Below, one piece after another: positions 14,901 through 23,577 of a stretch of DNA of 59,059 nt. Origin of the DNA: a virus; the IMG/VR virus record IMGVR_UViG_3300036651_001467, positions 1 through 59,059 of that record; one strand, given 5' to 3'. The notes beneath the pieces were generated by a model. It searched no databases. It was not told the origin of the DNA and saw nothing but the letters and a program-made list of their open reading frames with translations. Position 1 is the first letter of the stretch; every line of letters begins with the position of its first letter. A program made the translations under genes and the position numbers.

Positions 14901-15215
14901 GGCCGCGCCGCCCGCAAGCACAAGCTGCGCTGGACACTTCAGCAGCATTTCCTGCGGCTTTGACCTCGGCTCCCAGTTCGGAATGCCGACGCCCGCCGGT
15001 ATGACCAACGACCCCGGATCGCTGCGCTCGCTCGGCGGAGCCGCAGCATTCACGGCAACCCGTTCGCGCTCCAACTCATCCCGCAACTCTGGATCGCGGG
15101 CGAGGTATTCGGCGGGGCCGGGGAGGCCGGGGGCGAGCGGCTTACTTGCAATACTTTTAAGTTTCGCCAGCTTCTCCGCTGGTGTGTGGCGCCATTTCTC
15201 GCCGAACTTGCTCAT
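11940..15215 (-). CDS. terL: Terminase large subunit with two inteins
   Basis: The frame is 1091 residues; after removal of two inteins (110-469 and 877-1023) the enzyme is 584 residues, a normal size. Terminase cuts phage concatemers and drives DNA into the prohead. Walker A is GGAAGSLK (102-109), continuing with SET after intein 1. Walker B is FIGFDE (553-558). The nuclease domain has GADYG (716-720) and the acidic DPLDDVIDS (868-876), continuing with CRYTVMS after intein 2. The ATG overlaps the stop of the gene before it. Both inteins sit exactly in active-site motifs, so unspliced protein would be inactive. Confidence 0.95.
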   Translation of the reverse strand: MSKFGEKWRHTPAEKLAKLKSIASKPLAPGLPGPAEYLARDPELRDELERERVAVNAAAPPSERSDPGSLVIPAGVGIPNWEPRSKPQEMLLKCPAQLVLAGGAAGSLKALDVETPIPTPGGFTPMRDIAVGDIVFDDCGHQCTVTAVGPITQPAVAYRLRFDDGEEIIADAGHYWKTMTRLERTVALRRDEAWKARRRAKRPGRGKRPKAAGWRPATCLQPPTGTVRTTAEIAATLKAGATNNHSVAMAQPIELPEAALPIPPYTLGAWLGDGNSRQATIIKPDAELFDEIRKDGFTVTNHAGAWSHGILGLLPMLRRCGLLGLKAIPAPYFRASIAQRLALIQGLMDTDGCAQKSGACYFSTCAPELAWGMREMLCSLGIKAAVSTGRAVLNGVDHGASFALHFTPPMQVFRLPRKASRLRLATRPTTTRRYIVAAELVEGGEVRCISVSSPSRLYLAGRAFIPTHNSETMLVDAILERDNPNLRAILFRKTFPELDKSLIRRSHELYAAMGAKYNDQKHAWRFPSGGIVEFGYCERDKDIFKYQGAQYTFIGFDESTHFAEEPIRYLTSRLRSTDPSLFLRIRLATNPGNVGHVFHRSIFQGPKCLHCLEQEGESLAGARQPFRIYDDARWPSDGRLIGFSTCYIPGRLTDHNLLGPEYAKQLEGLSAKFREALLAGCWGAFEGQYFECWNQSRMVIPANEIPVQPWWPHWAGADYGFSISQASAHLLCRSEPCDGFPRGRVYVVDEYTSKHEPAPDFARSLWRNFAVKRGTMTEPQRIQAWYLSPDSFSNRGDGNTLADQMYQGSGIAFQSATDDRVAGAMLIYTMLNSGELMLSDKCPQLAEALQTRIHDPNRNDDVLKVKGDPLDDVIDSCLTAGTLIRMGDGRDVPIEMVCRGDMVLTRKGPRRVLRAWRTRVNAPTVTVAFANGALLRGTEEHPLWVEGRGFAPLMEVMCGDQGLSLSPCNSTASPSGAAPIGTAIPQTVPVRVLGKRAGGRADVYNLEVEGEPEYFANGVLVHNCRYTVMSHVGPAKRSAEQLLAEAQRSSDPTIAMLQQARTRALLGDGSAPRSFSEYLNRGKQRPRTTGW
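12147..12587 (-). other. Intein 2 of TerL: class 1 mini-intein
   Basis: 147 residues, C877 to N1023, with C1024 as the +1 residue. Block A is CLTAGTLIRMGDG, block B has RGTEEHPLWV with the conserved His, and the end is EYFANGVLVHN. The segment between the splicing blocks is too short for a homing nuclease, so this is a mini-intein. It interrupts the terminase nuclease site after DDVIDS. Confidence 0.9.
13809..14888 (-). other. Intein 1 of TerL: probable class 3 intein with LAGLIDADG nuclease
   Basis: 360 residues, A110 to N469, with S470 as the +1 residue. The first residue is Ala, not Cys or Ser. The marks of class 3 inteins are seen instead: Trp in block B (AGHYWKT, W176), Cys in block F (VRCISV, C448) and Thr in block G (IPTHN, T467). 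Two LAGLIDADG-type motifs, LGAWLGDG (267-274) and IQGLMDTDG (344-352), mark a homing nuclease. It splits the Walker A site directly after Lys109. Confidence 0.85.
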
Positions 15216-15850
15216 GTCGTCCCGCCTGTGCCCAGCGCCGCCCGCCTCACCTCGCTATCCCAACTGGCGCGCGTAGCCCGCTCCGGCGCGATCACGTTGA
15301 GCTGCTGGCGATTATCCACATTGATGTTCGCCGGCTCGTTCCCCTTGACGTTGCGCAGGAAGCGCGACTTCATGTCGAGAATGCGGTGCTTGTCGGTGTA
15401 GCTCAGCTCGGCGAATTCGCTATCGTCCACCTGGGCTTGCAGGTTCAGCAGCGACTCGACCTGCCGCATGGCGATCAGGCTGAGGGCTTCCTTCTGCGTT
15501 TTCTCGAATTCCTCTTTGCCGCCGTGCTTCTCGAATTCCCGCAGCAAAATGGCTCGGATGTAGTGCGGGGTGGCCTGATGGCGGTCGGCGATCTCGGCAA
15601 CGCTCATGCCGGTGGCGTACTCGACCGTCGCCTGCTGCTTTTCCTTGGGGCCGAAGGGGCGGCGATGGCCACCCTTGGTCAACTTGCCGCGCGGCGAAAA
15701 GCGGTTCTTGCGCTTTTCCTCCTTCTCGGCGAAGCGGCGGGCGCGTTCCAGGTCGGTTACGGTGCGTGGCCGTCCGCGCCCGCGTTTAGGCGGGGCGGGG
15801 CTCTCCGGTCCTCCGGTTGGCGCCGGGACGGCAATGTGATCTTCTGGCAT
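15212..15850 (-). CDS. terS: Terminase small subunit
   Basis: 212 residues. Basic, disordered N-terminus with GRGRPRT; a helix-turn-helix at about 81-104 (GMSVAEIADRHQATPHYIRAIL) for DNA recognition; then long helices that would form the oligomer. It directly precedes terL (ATGA overlap), as usual for this subunit, which recognises phage DNA and stimulates TerL. Confidence 0.85.
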   Translation of the reverse strand: MPEDHIAVPAPTGGPESPAPPKRGRGRPRTVTDLERARRFAEKEEKRKNRFSPRGKLTKGGHRRPFGPKEKQQATVEYATGMSVAEIADRHQATPHYIRAILLREFEKHGGKEEFEKTQKEALSLIAMRQVESLLNLQAQVDDSEFAELSYTDKHRILDMKSRFLRNVKGNEPANINVDNRQQLNVIAPERATRASWDSEVRRAALGTGGTT

Positions 15851-15874
15851 AGATTACTGGCTTGTCGCTGGTGC

Positions 15875-17518
15875 TTATTGGTTGCGCGCGCCCTTCTGGC
15901 CAAACGTTCCGATTCCAGCCGCTCCCAAGCGCCCTAGCGATCGGAGCAGCTTGCCGCTATTGTTGGACGCCAACGCCTCGGCAATCTCGTTCTTGGTCAC
16001 TGCGGAAGCCGTGCGCCACAAAGGGGACTGAACAGCTTCGGCGAGAGCCATGACGGCTGCGCCTTCTCCAGCTCCGCGCGCTCCGCCGACAGCCAGTCCG
16101 GCGCCGGCCGTGAGCGGGTAGCCCAAGACCCTCTGTAATCCATTCTGGCCAATCCGGCGCGCATTAGTTGCTCGGATTACATCCTGAACCTGGCTCCAAA
16201 GGTGATACTCGGCGTTCAGTTTGGCGATGTCAGGCTGGTCGTTCGCAAGAACGCGGCGCATTGCATTGGCGGCAGCCCGCTGCGCGTCGAGAACGGAGCC
16301 CTCCGCAATCGAGGCCCCTTGGTACCCTTTAGCCGCCGACACGGATTTGTCAAGTATCTGCCTCGCCTTATTAAGGCTCTCGTACGACACGTCGGGGCCG
16401 ATCGCCTTTACGGTATCCTGCAAGTCCGTCGCCGCGTTCACGGCTTGCTGGTTCACCGGCACGCCATTCACGATGAATTCGTTCTTGTAGTTATCCAGCT
16501 CTTTGAGGATTGGCGATGTCGAAATGGTCGCGCTTGGCGGAATGGCACCCACGGCCTTCCCGATCTGTTCTCCGGTCGCGTCGGCCCTGTTGGCGGCCAT
16601 ATCTTCGAGAGACTGCCCGCTTGTGGTGACGACGCCACGGTCCAAAAGCTCAGGTATGACCTTCGCGGCCATGTATTTGTTCGCGTTCGTCGTTGGGTTC
16701 AGAAAGCGAGAATATTGCGTCTGTGCCGCTTGGCGGAGACGGTTGGCAACACTCGGCGCCACCTCCGCGAGCGCGGCACCACCAGCCCCTAACGCTGCGG
16801 CGGTTCGCGGATTCTGCCCATGCATGGCCGCATCGCCGCCAGCAATCGCGGCGTTGCCGGCAACGCGCCCGGAGATTCTCGCCGCGCCTTCCGCGAGAGC
16901 GTCTGCGCCGAGCTGTTCCGGTCCAACTGCTGCCAATTCCCCTGCCTGCTCCAAGCCAGCGCCCATTTGCGCCACCGCGCTGCCCGGATCTGGAGGTGCA
17001 GCTACATCGCGGACTCGGCGGTAGAGCGGCCCGACCAGATGCGCAGTCGGGTCATGCGCGTTGATTTGCTTTAACCCAGGCAGCGCCGCGAGATGGGCAG
17101 GAATATCGAGCGCGCTCGTGGCCGCGCCGCCAACCAGGTTGTTCGCCGCCCGCGCCGTAGAATTGTAGCCGGCCTTGATGGCGTTTCCAGCCGCCGCCGC
17201 ATCTCCATAGGCAGTTCCGAGCGCAGAGGTCTGCATATCAACCTTCGGTGCCGGCGCGGCAGGAGGCACGTAAAACGGGGAGGCGGGGTCTTTGGACGGA
17301 TCGGGGGCGGCGGTCGAAGCCTTACCGTCCCCACCCGCAGCCACGGCGTGCCAATCAATGCCTGCCCCGGTGGCTTTCTGCGCGCCGGTCGGGTTGCTGC
17401 CGTTCGCCACCCCCGACCAGTCAATGCCGGTAGCGGCTGGCGCGGCTGGCTTGACAGGCGCTGGCGCGCCGGGACCAGGCGCTTGTGGATCGTCGGGTTG
17501 GTTCGGGTCTCCGTTCAT
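15875..17518 (-). CDS. Internal virion or ejection protein
   Basis: 547 residues, Ala/Gly-rich and mostly helical after a Pro-rich start. Two short GIDW repeats lie at about 32 and 51. Position between tail hub and terminase genes in a podovirus-like order is that of the internal core proteins injected with DNA. No lysozyme motif seen. ATG overlaps the upstream stop. Function inferred from place and composition only. Confidence 0.6.
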   Translation of the reverse strand: MNGDPNQPDDPQAPGPGAPAPVKPAAPAATGIDWSGVANGSNPTGAQKATGAGIDWHAVAAGGDGKASTAAPDPSKDPASPFYVPPAAPAPKVDMQTSALGTAYGDAAAAGNAIKAGYNSTARAANNLVGGAATSALDIPAHLAALPGLKQINAHDPTAHLVGPLYRRVRDVAAPPDPGSAVAQMGAGLEQAGELAAVGPEQLGADALAEGAARISGRVAGNAAIAGGDAAMHGQNPRTAAALGAGGAALAEVAPSVANRLRQAAQTQYSRFLNPTTNANKYMAAKVIPELLDRGVVTTSGQSLEDMAANRADATGEQIGKAVGAIPPSATISTSPILKELDNYKNEFIVNGVPVNQQAVNAATDLQDTVKAIGPDVSYESLNKARQILDKSVSAAKGYQGASIAEGSVLDAQRAAANAMRRVLANDQPDIAKLNAEYHLWSQVQDVIRATNARRIGQNGLQRVLGYPLTAGAGLAVGGARGAGEGAAVMALAEAVQSPLWRTASAVTKNEIAEALASNNSGKLLRSLGRLGAAGIGTFGQKGARNQ

Positions 17519-19854
17519 TTCTTCACCTTGAAGCCGTGCTCAAGCGCATCGGCCAGGGCATCGCCATGGCTGATCCCATGCGCGTCGGCCGCCTTGTAGA
17601 TTTGGTCCAGTGTCAACTCCCCACCGCCGGTTGGGCCGCCCACCGGCCGCTTGTCCGGATTCCCCTCGCCGATCGCCTTGTAACGTTTGAGCACGTCTTG
17701 CGCCGGCCCAAGTGCGGCGAGCAGGTTTGGCCCTGTGGATTTGGCGCCGCCCAGTGCGTTCTCGAACTCGGCGATGCCCTTTTCTGTGTTGAGATGGGCC
17801 TTGGCAAGTCCGGTCACGAAAGTGGCGAAGTTGGAGCGGAATGCCGCAACGTCGGGATCGTTTCCGCCGACCTGTCCGGTCAGGAATTCGTTCCATCGCC
17901 CCGCAATCGGCCCCAGCTTCCCGGCGGCGTCGAGCTGCGAGATTTGGGATTGCAGGCTCGGCAACTGCTCGAGCAACGCCTGTGCCTGCTGACCGCGCGT
18001 CCGGGTCGTCGCGGTCGGCGCGAGGACCGAATGCATGCCCACCGGTGCACCCGTTTCCGGGTTTCGGGGAAGTCCGGCCTCAAGATCGGAGATCTCATGA
18101 GGCGAGAGTCCCAGTCCCGGCAGTTCCATAATGGCCGGGTTGATTTCGGAGGCGCTGATGATGCCCCGGATCTGGGCGTAGGTGAGACCCTGGAGTTTGG
18201 ATTGGGCGTTTTTCGCTGCGGTCTGAGCCTGCTGCAGCTTTAGCTGAAATTGGGGAGAATTCGGGTTGGCCACGGCTTGCTGCTGGGCGTCCATGAGCGC
18301 GGAATGCGCCTGCTGCGCTTCGGTCTGCGCGGCCATAAGCGCGGCATGGCCCTCGGTTACCTTTCGAGTGGCTAGTTCCTGCGGGGTGAGTTGTTCGTCC
18401 GGCAGCGGGTTCCCCTCCGCATCAAGTCCCTGCTTGCGGTAGGCGGCCGCAATCTTGGCCGCGTCGTTTTTCTGCGTTTCGCTCAGTTTGTCCTGGGCAT
18501 CCTGGGCGCGCTGATCCGCATTCTGGCCGGATTGTTCAAGTGTCGCCGGTCCCTTCTCCGCTTCCACAGCGTTCTTGAGCGCGTCGGCATTCTCCGCATA
18601 CTGCTGATTCGCCTGCCGGTACTTCTGGCCGGCGAGCGCCTTGTACGTGTCCACGCCCACCAGCGGATTCATACTCAGCGCGCCAGTCCCGATGCCCGCC
18701 AACACGTCGAGCGCCTTCTGCCAGCCATGCGCCTTCAGGTTCGGATCGTTCTGGTCAGGCGGCGTTAGTCCCGCCAGCTTCGCCACGTCCGCGTTGTAGC
18801 GATCGCGGGCGGGCTGGGGCGGTGGAGTGAGCGACGTGAGATCGGGCGTCGGCTTGAGCGCCCCCAGCACATCCTTGTTGTAGGTCTGGCTGCCGGGCGG
18901 CGTCAGCGTCGTGGGCGGCGCGGCTGGTGTCGCCGGCAGTCCCGCCAGCGCGTCCATCGGGTTCGGCTTCGCCGGGGCCGGGGCTTGTGCATTCGGCGGC
19001 GCTATGGTTGCATCCGCCAATGATGGGGATGGCGCGGCGACAGTCTGCGGCGTTGCAGCGGCCGAGGCGTCTGGCGGCGCTCCCGCCGGGTCCAGCTCGC
19101 CACCTTGATTGAAGTGCCGCATTTTGGTGGTGCGAATCGCCTGCTTCGCCGCCTTACCATGCAGCGGCGTCACCTGCACCCCGCCTCCGGGCAGCGCCAA
19201 CAGTTCCTCGGGCCCCTTCTCGCCGACAATGCCCATGCCCGCGTTCAGCCGGCCACCGCGCGCGAAATGCGGCAACTGCGCGAGGCCCGTCAGGATGTCG
19301 TTGTCGGCGGGCGCTCCGGCATTGGCTCCTGCTGCTGCCTCTGGCACAAAGCCCGTAGGCGCGCCTGCCGGCGATCCGTTGGGCGATGCGCCGGGGTTCG
19401 CGCTCGACATCTGGAGTTCCTTGGCCGCTGCGCCCAGCCCTTTGCCGCCGCGCTGGCGACTGGCCTGCAATTGCCCCGGCGGCTGGTTACCGGCGCTCAC
19501 CACGCCGGAGTTCGGCGGCTGCGCGGGGGAGTGAAACTCGGGGTTGCCCTCGCCCACTTCGCCGGTGGATGCCATCTCGCCCGACATCCGCTGCAGCACG
19601 TTGGGCACGCGCACGTCGCCCAGCGCATCCTTCACCTCCGGGGCGGTTGACAGGCCGCCCGGAGTGAGCTGCGAGGTGCGGATTTTCCGCAGTGCGAGCG
19701 ACATCCAGCCCTTCGCCGCGCCCCCTCCCGGCGTCGGCGTAGCTTTCGCGCCCAGCAGGTAGGGGTGGCGGTCGCTGGTCATGTCGGCGGGGTCTTGGCC
19801 CAATCCAGCCAGCCCGACGTTGCCCTTGGGTTGATTTGTGCGTTTGCCGATCAT
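17515..19854 (-). CDS. Large internal virion protein with tape-measure-like motif
   Basis: 779 residues. Low-complexity Pro/Ala region in the first half, long Gln/Ala coiled coils in the second (about 430-620). GGRLNAGMGIVGEKGPEELL in the first third resembles the segment near the C-terminus of many tail tape-measure proteins. In a podovirus-like set it is more likely an injected internal protein than a true tape measure. ATG follows the upstream stop directly. Confidence 0.6.
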   Translation of the reverse strand: MIGKRTNQPKGNVGLAGLGQDPADMTSDRHPYLLGAKATPTPGGGAAKGWMSLALRKIRTSQLTPGGLSTAPEVKDALGDVRVPNVLQRMSGEMASTGEVGEGNPEFHSPAQPPNSGVVSAGNQPPGQLQASRQRGGKGLGAAAKELQMSSANPGASPNGSPAGAPTGFVPEAAAGANAGAPADNDILTGLAQLPHFARGGRLNAGMGIVGEKGPEELLALPGGGVQVTPLHGKAAKQAIRTTKMRHFNQGGELDPAGAPPDASAAATPQTVAAPSPSLADATIAPPNAQAPAPAKPNPMDALAGLPATPAAPPTTLTPPGSQTYNKDVLGALKPTPDLTSLTPPPQPARDRYNADVAKLAGLTPPDQNDPNLKAHGWQKALDVLAGIGTGALSMNPLVGVDTYKALAGQKYRQANQQYAENADALKNAVEAEKGPATLEQSGQNADQRAQDAQDKLSETQKNDAAKIAAAYRKQGLDAEGNPLPDEQLTPQELATRKVTEGHAALMAAQTEAQQAHSALMDAQQQAVANPNSPQFQLKLQQAQTAAKNAQSKLQGLTYAQIRGIISASEINPAIMELPGLGLSPHEISDLEAGLPRNPETGAPVGMHSVLAPTATTRTRGQQAQALLEQLPSLQSQISQLDAAGKLGPIAGRWNEFLTGQVGGNDPDVAAFRSNFATFVTGLAKAHLNTEKGIAEFENALGGAKSTGPNLLAALGPAQDVLKRYKAIGEGNPDKRPVGGPTGGGELTLDQIYKAADAHGISHGDALADALEHGFKVKK

Positions 19855-20400
19855 TTAGCCTCCCGCCCCGGATTGCCCGCTCTTACCTTTATTCGACAGG
19901 TAGTTGCCCGCCGCTTGTGCGCCAACCAGCGCCAGCTTCTGCCAGAACGTCGGTTGCGTTGAAATCTGCCCCGCCGTCGCGTTCTCCGCATTGGCCGCGT
20001 TGTTACCCTCGCCGTACAGCCCCGCCTCTCCCGCCGCCGCATTCTGCCGACCCGCGATGGCCTTGTTGGCGAAGGCTTCCTGCAAGCCGCCCAGCGCCTG
20101 CGACTCATCTTGTCCCTCGGTACGCGAAATCGTTTTGGCCGTGTCATTCGCCCCCGCGCCGTTCCCGGTGGCCGCCGCCCGGTTGCGCAGCGACGTAATC
20201 GCGGAGTTGGCCGCACCCGCAAGGCCGCCCACCGTCGCCTGTGTAATGGCGGTCTTGTCGGCGTTGCTGTAGCCGGGATTCAGCGCCTCATCGCCGTACA
20301 GGCCCGAGGCGGTGCCATAGCTCCCTTGGGCGTTATTCTCGTTCTGGTTGGCGTTGGCCGCCGATTGTTTGTAGATACTCGATGCGTTTCCGTTCGACAT
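19855..20400 (-). CDS. Small internal virion protein
   Basis: 181 residues, rich in Ala, Asn and Gly, with no Cys. The composition and its place before the large internal proteins resemble the smallest ejection protein of podoviruses. TAATG coupling to the upstream gene. Inference only. Confidence 0.5.
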   Translation of the reverse strand: MSNGNASSIYKQSAANANQNENNAQGSYGTASGLYGDEALNPGYSNADKTAITQATVGGLAGAANSAITSLRNRAAATGNGAGANDTAKTISRTEGQDESQALGGLQEAFANKAIAGRQNAAAGEAGLYGEGNNAANAENATAGQISTQPTFWQKLALVGAQAAGNYLSNKGKSGQSGAGG

Positions 20401-20819
20401 TAATCGCCTCCATCCTTCGCCCGTGACTCAGTAGACGCGCACAGAAGCCGATACCGCGGATCAGCCGCATGGAATCCGAGCCGCCGCAACAGCGGCTCTA
20501 GCTTGCTGAGCGTTGATTCCAGTTCGAACAGCCGCACCTCGTCAATTCCCGCCGCCGCCAGTTCCGCCCGGATGACGTCATGCTCCCGCCACGCTGCCCG
20601 GAGCGCCATGGCGTCCGCCGCTATGTAGTACAACTCGATGGCGGCGTGCGCAACCACCGCTCCCACCACGCGCCCATTCTCTTCGAAAACGGCCATGGCG
20701 AAGGTCTGGGTATCGTTCGCCGGATATGGCGTCTGCGCCCCTATCGCCTCGCACTGCCGCGCATGAATCGCCCGCAGCGCCGCTTCATCCGACGACTGGT
20801 ATGCGCGCCGGGTTATCAA
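20400..20819 (-). CDS. GNAT-like acetyltransferase fold protein
   Basis: About 139 residues from a TTG at 20819 that overlaps the tail hub stop (TTGA). ITRRAYQSSDEAALRAIHARQ, the strand FAMAVFEENGRVVGAVVAH and the late KLEPLLRRLGFHAADPRYR follow GNAT enzymes, but a clear acetyl-CoA loop is not visible. Such proteins occur within podovirus morphogenesis clusters; the substrate is unknown. Confidence 0.6.
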   Translation of the reverse strand: MITRRAYQSSDEAALRAIHARQCEAIGAQTPYPANDTQTFAMAVFEENGRVVGAVVAHAAIELYYIAADAMALRAAWREHDVIRAELAAAGIDEVRLFELESTLSKLEPLLRRLGFHAADPRYRLLCASTESRAKDGGD

Positions 20820-23176
20820 CCGATCCCCGGACGCATCGCCCAGAAAGGCTTGGCGAACAAGTACAGCGCCGACAAGTCCATCGTCGCGGGGCCGACGTTG
20901 CTGATGCGCAGCCCGCTGGCCTCGCTCGTCACCAGCGCCAGGCCCGTCAGGTCGCCGCGCGTGGGCGTGGTCAACGCGAAATTGGCGATGTTCACGGGTG
21001 CGCTGGCGTTGGGCAGGGCGTCCACCGCGATATTGCCAGTGCCGCTCGCCCTGATCTGCACGATCCCCAAAGTCTCCATCCCTTGCCGCATCTGCTTTGC
21101 CACCTCCGCCGCCGATACCGCGCCGGTGGACAATGCCCAATTGAACGGCTGGCCAAAGTCGGTGACCGCGCTCGGGTCAACGTAGCCGACATAGCCCGCG
21201 CCCTGAGCCGCCAGCAGAAGCTGCGACTGCCCCAACCGCCGATCCGGTGGCACCGCCGAAAGCGGCAGCGGGCGGTACACGCGAACCGCCTGCGCCGCCG
21301 GGATCTCGTCGAGCGACCACCTGCGCCCCGGCGCGTAATGGTAGCGCCCGGAAATGGCGCTGAACCGAAGGCTTGAATCCCAACCGTCTTTGTAGTCCAC
21401 CTTGAGGATGTGGCTGCACGCGGTCGCGCCATCCAGCGGCACGCCAATCCGCACCACTTTCTGCTCCTCATCAAGCTGCACCCAAATCAGATGGTCGTAG
21501 GCCCAGTTGATCCGCTCCCACAGGCCGGGCTTGTCGGGTGCGGATGCGATCAATTCATTGCTGATCCAGGTCGGCGATCCTCCGTCGAATATGTACGCGC
21601 CGGTGCGATGAACGATGATTGCCACGTCGCGCCCCACCGCAATGCTCCGCGCCCCCGGCGTCCCAACGGTCGGAGCTACGCACTGGATATTCCAACTGTC
21701 CGGGTCGCCCTGCGTCGGCGTCACCAGGTACAGGCCGTTCTCCTTGACCACGAACAACTGGTTGCGATACTCGAAGCAGTTCGTGCATCGCTGGCCGTCG
21801 TTGACGTTGACCTGAAAGAAGCCGGTATCGCCGTAGTAATTGCCGGGCAGCGCCGTGTCCGATACCCGGAAGATGCTCTGACCCTCGCCCCACCATATCA
21901 ATCGGTCAGTGGTGACCGAGTATGCTACCCCCACCTCGTTCGGTAACTGAATGCAGCGAAATTGGTTCTCGACGTTGGTGGCGACTTGTGAGCCGAGAAA
22001 GGCGTCGTCGAAGTTGAACGACGCGGTGGTGGTCACGTTGTCGTTGATGATCGTCGCCGTTTCGTTGACGCCATTGACCGTCTGCGAGGCGCCGATGTAG
22101 AAATAGGGGCCGTTCTGGCCGGCTCCCGCCACGGTGAATGCAAGGATGCGCTTCGCCACCTGGGCCGGCCCGGTGGGCACGCTCGATACGGTCAACTCCA
22201 GACCGCCCGTGCCAGTGCCCGGCGGCGCTGCGCCCGAAGTTGTGATCGGGGTGGAGAGGAATACGCCGCTCGATCCAACCGCGAAATACGACTGTAGCTT
22301 TTCCGCGCCGCTCGCCAATGAAACATATACGCCCCAGTCGGTGACACCTGGCGGGGCGACGTTGGGCCAGATGACGCCCAGCATGTAGGCATCGCCCGTC
22401 GGGGCGGGAGGAACCACGATCTGCGCTTCCGGCGATGCCACAGTCTCCCCGGCGGCGCTCTTGTATGTCAGCACGGCATAGTAGGTTCCAGCGGGCAGCG
22501 TCGAGGAACCGCTGCCGGTCAGTTCTGTGGTGAGTTGCGGGGCCGGCGGCGGCGTACTGAGGCCGGCACCGTTGAAGCTGAAGGGCTGTGACGGGGCCGT
22601 GATCGTTCCCGCCGTATCCTGAAACAGCACCACGCCCCAGCGCACGCCGGCGGCGATGTTTCCCGGCGTCACCGCGTTGGCCATGGTCGTGCCGGCGGGT
22701 GGCGCGGCAATCGTGATCGCCTGAAAGGTACGAGTGCCGCCGTCATACAATCCCGGCTGCCCCGATGGAGTCTTGCCGTCGCTGAAGCCGAGATAGGCGC
22801 GCCCGTAGACGGCCGCGCCGTTCATTTGCGCTCCGACGGTTGCGACAAGTGGCGCGGTCGGCACAACCGTTTTCAGGTTTCCGCTTCCCGCCGGCGTTTC
22901 CACCATCAGGTTGCCAGCGATGTCGAACAGCAGCGGGGCTTGCGTGCCGGAGAGCGAGAGGTAGTCGAGAATGCCGGTGAAGCCATACGGCACTTGGTTC
23001 AGCGCGTTCGGGTTGGCAAAGGCCCGCGTAATGCCTTCGCGCTGCGATACCGACGCCAGGTTGAACCGGATGTTCAATGCCTGCGTCATCAGTGACGCAT
23101 CCAGCATCTCCGGCGGCCACATTGTGATGAGGCCGCCGAAGTGCTCGATGGGAATAGGGGTGTAGCCTTCCAGCAT
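20816..23176 (-). CDS. Tail hub / tubular protein B-like (stabilisation protein)
   Basis: 786 residues, beta-rich throughout, beginning with the conserved HFGGLITMWPPEMLDASLM and carrying repeated QLFVVKENGLYLV and AYIFDGGSP blade-like strands in the second half. This is the pattern of podovirus tail-tube proteins (T7 gp12 or P22 gp10 role). An Ig-like module at about 245-310 (TLPAGTYYAVLTYKSAAG) is shared with the secreted protein at 39352. Confidence 0.75.
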   Translation of the reverse strand: MLEGYTPIPIEHFGGLITMWPPEMLDASLMTQALNIRFNLASVSQREGITRAFANPNALNQVPYGFTGILDYLSLSGTQAPLLFDIAGNLMVETPAGSGNLKTVVPTAPLVATVGAQMNGAAVYGRAYLGFSDGKTPSGQPGLYDGGTRTFQAITIAAPPAGTTMANAVTPGNIAAGVRWGVVLFQDTAGTITAPSQPFSFNGAGLSTPPPAPQLTTELTGSGSSTLPAGTYYAVLTYKSAAGETVASPEAQIVVPPAPTGDAYMLGVIWPNVAPPGVTDWGVYVSLASGAEKLQSYFAVGSSGVFLSTPITTSGAAPPGTGTGGLELTVSSVPTGPAQVAKRILAFTVAGAGQNGPYFYIGASQTVNGVNETATIINDNVTTTASFNFDDAFLGSQVATNVENQFRCIQLPNEVGVAYSVTTDRLIWWGEGQSIFRVSDTALPGNYYGDTGFFQVNVNDGQRCTNCFEYRNQLFVVKENGLYLVTPTQGDPDSWNIQCVAPTVGTPGARSIAVGRDVAIIVHRTGAYIFDGGSPTWISNELIASAPDKPGLWERINWAYDHLIWVQLDEEQKVVRIGVPLDGATACSHILKVDYKDGWDSSLRFSAISGRYHYAPGRRWSLDEIPAAQAVRVYRPLPLSAVPPDRRLGQSQLLLAAQGAGYVGYVDPSAVTDFGQPFNWALSTGAVSAAEVAKQMRQGMETLGIVQIRASGTGNIAVDALPNASAPVNIANFALTTPTRGDLTGLALVTSEASGLRISNVGPATMDLSALYLFAKPFWAMRPGIG

Positions 23177-23181
23177 GGCGC

Positions 23182-23565
23182 TTAGATTGACTTGTTGGTC
23201 TTAACCGAAACCTCGATCAGCAGGTCGGTCGCGCCACTCACCGCCGCCGGGATCGCACTGCCGTTGGCCAGCTCCGATCCGGCGGTCGAAATCTTCAGGC
23301 CCCAGTTGTTCAAGGCGCTGCCCTTGATGAGTTCGAATTCGTAGATCACCGGGCCGTTCTTCACGGAGTAATCGGTGACCGCGCCCGGCTGCCACGCCAG
23401 CGCCGCCGGCAGGAAACTCGGATTCAGGGTCGTGGTGAAGTCGAGCGTCAGCGGCGACTGGTAAGTGGCCGGCGATGCCGACACCGCCAGACTGAAGCTC
23501 CGGGTTTGTTCGTTGCGCCCCGCCTTGACGGCGAGAAGCGTGGGGGTAATAGTGGCTTGCGCCAT
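23182..23565 (-). CDS. Small virion protein, unknown
   Basis: 127 residues of beta character, Ala/Ser/Thr-rich and without Cys; good ribosome site AGGAGA. Lies between tail hub and phosphatase-like genes. Could be a minor tail or decoration protein. Confidence 0.5.
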   Translation of the reverse strand: MAQATITPTLLAVKAGRNEQTRSFSLAVSASPATYQSPLTLDFTTTLNPSFLPAALAWQPGAVTDYSVKNGPVIYEFELIKGSALNNWGLKISTAGSELANGSAIPAAVSGATDLLIEVSVKTNKSI

Positions 23566-23577
23566 AGTAGGTTCTCC

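Noticed and set aside
20822-21140. Extended N-terminus of the GNAT-like protein
   Set aside because: It overlaps the tail hub gene in another frame and is Arg/His-rich; the TTG overlapping the hub stop is a better start.
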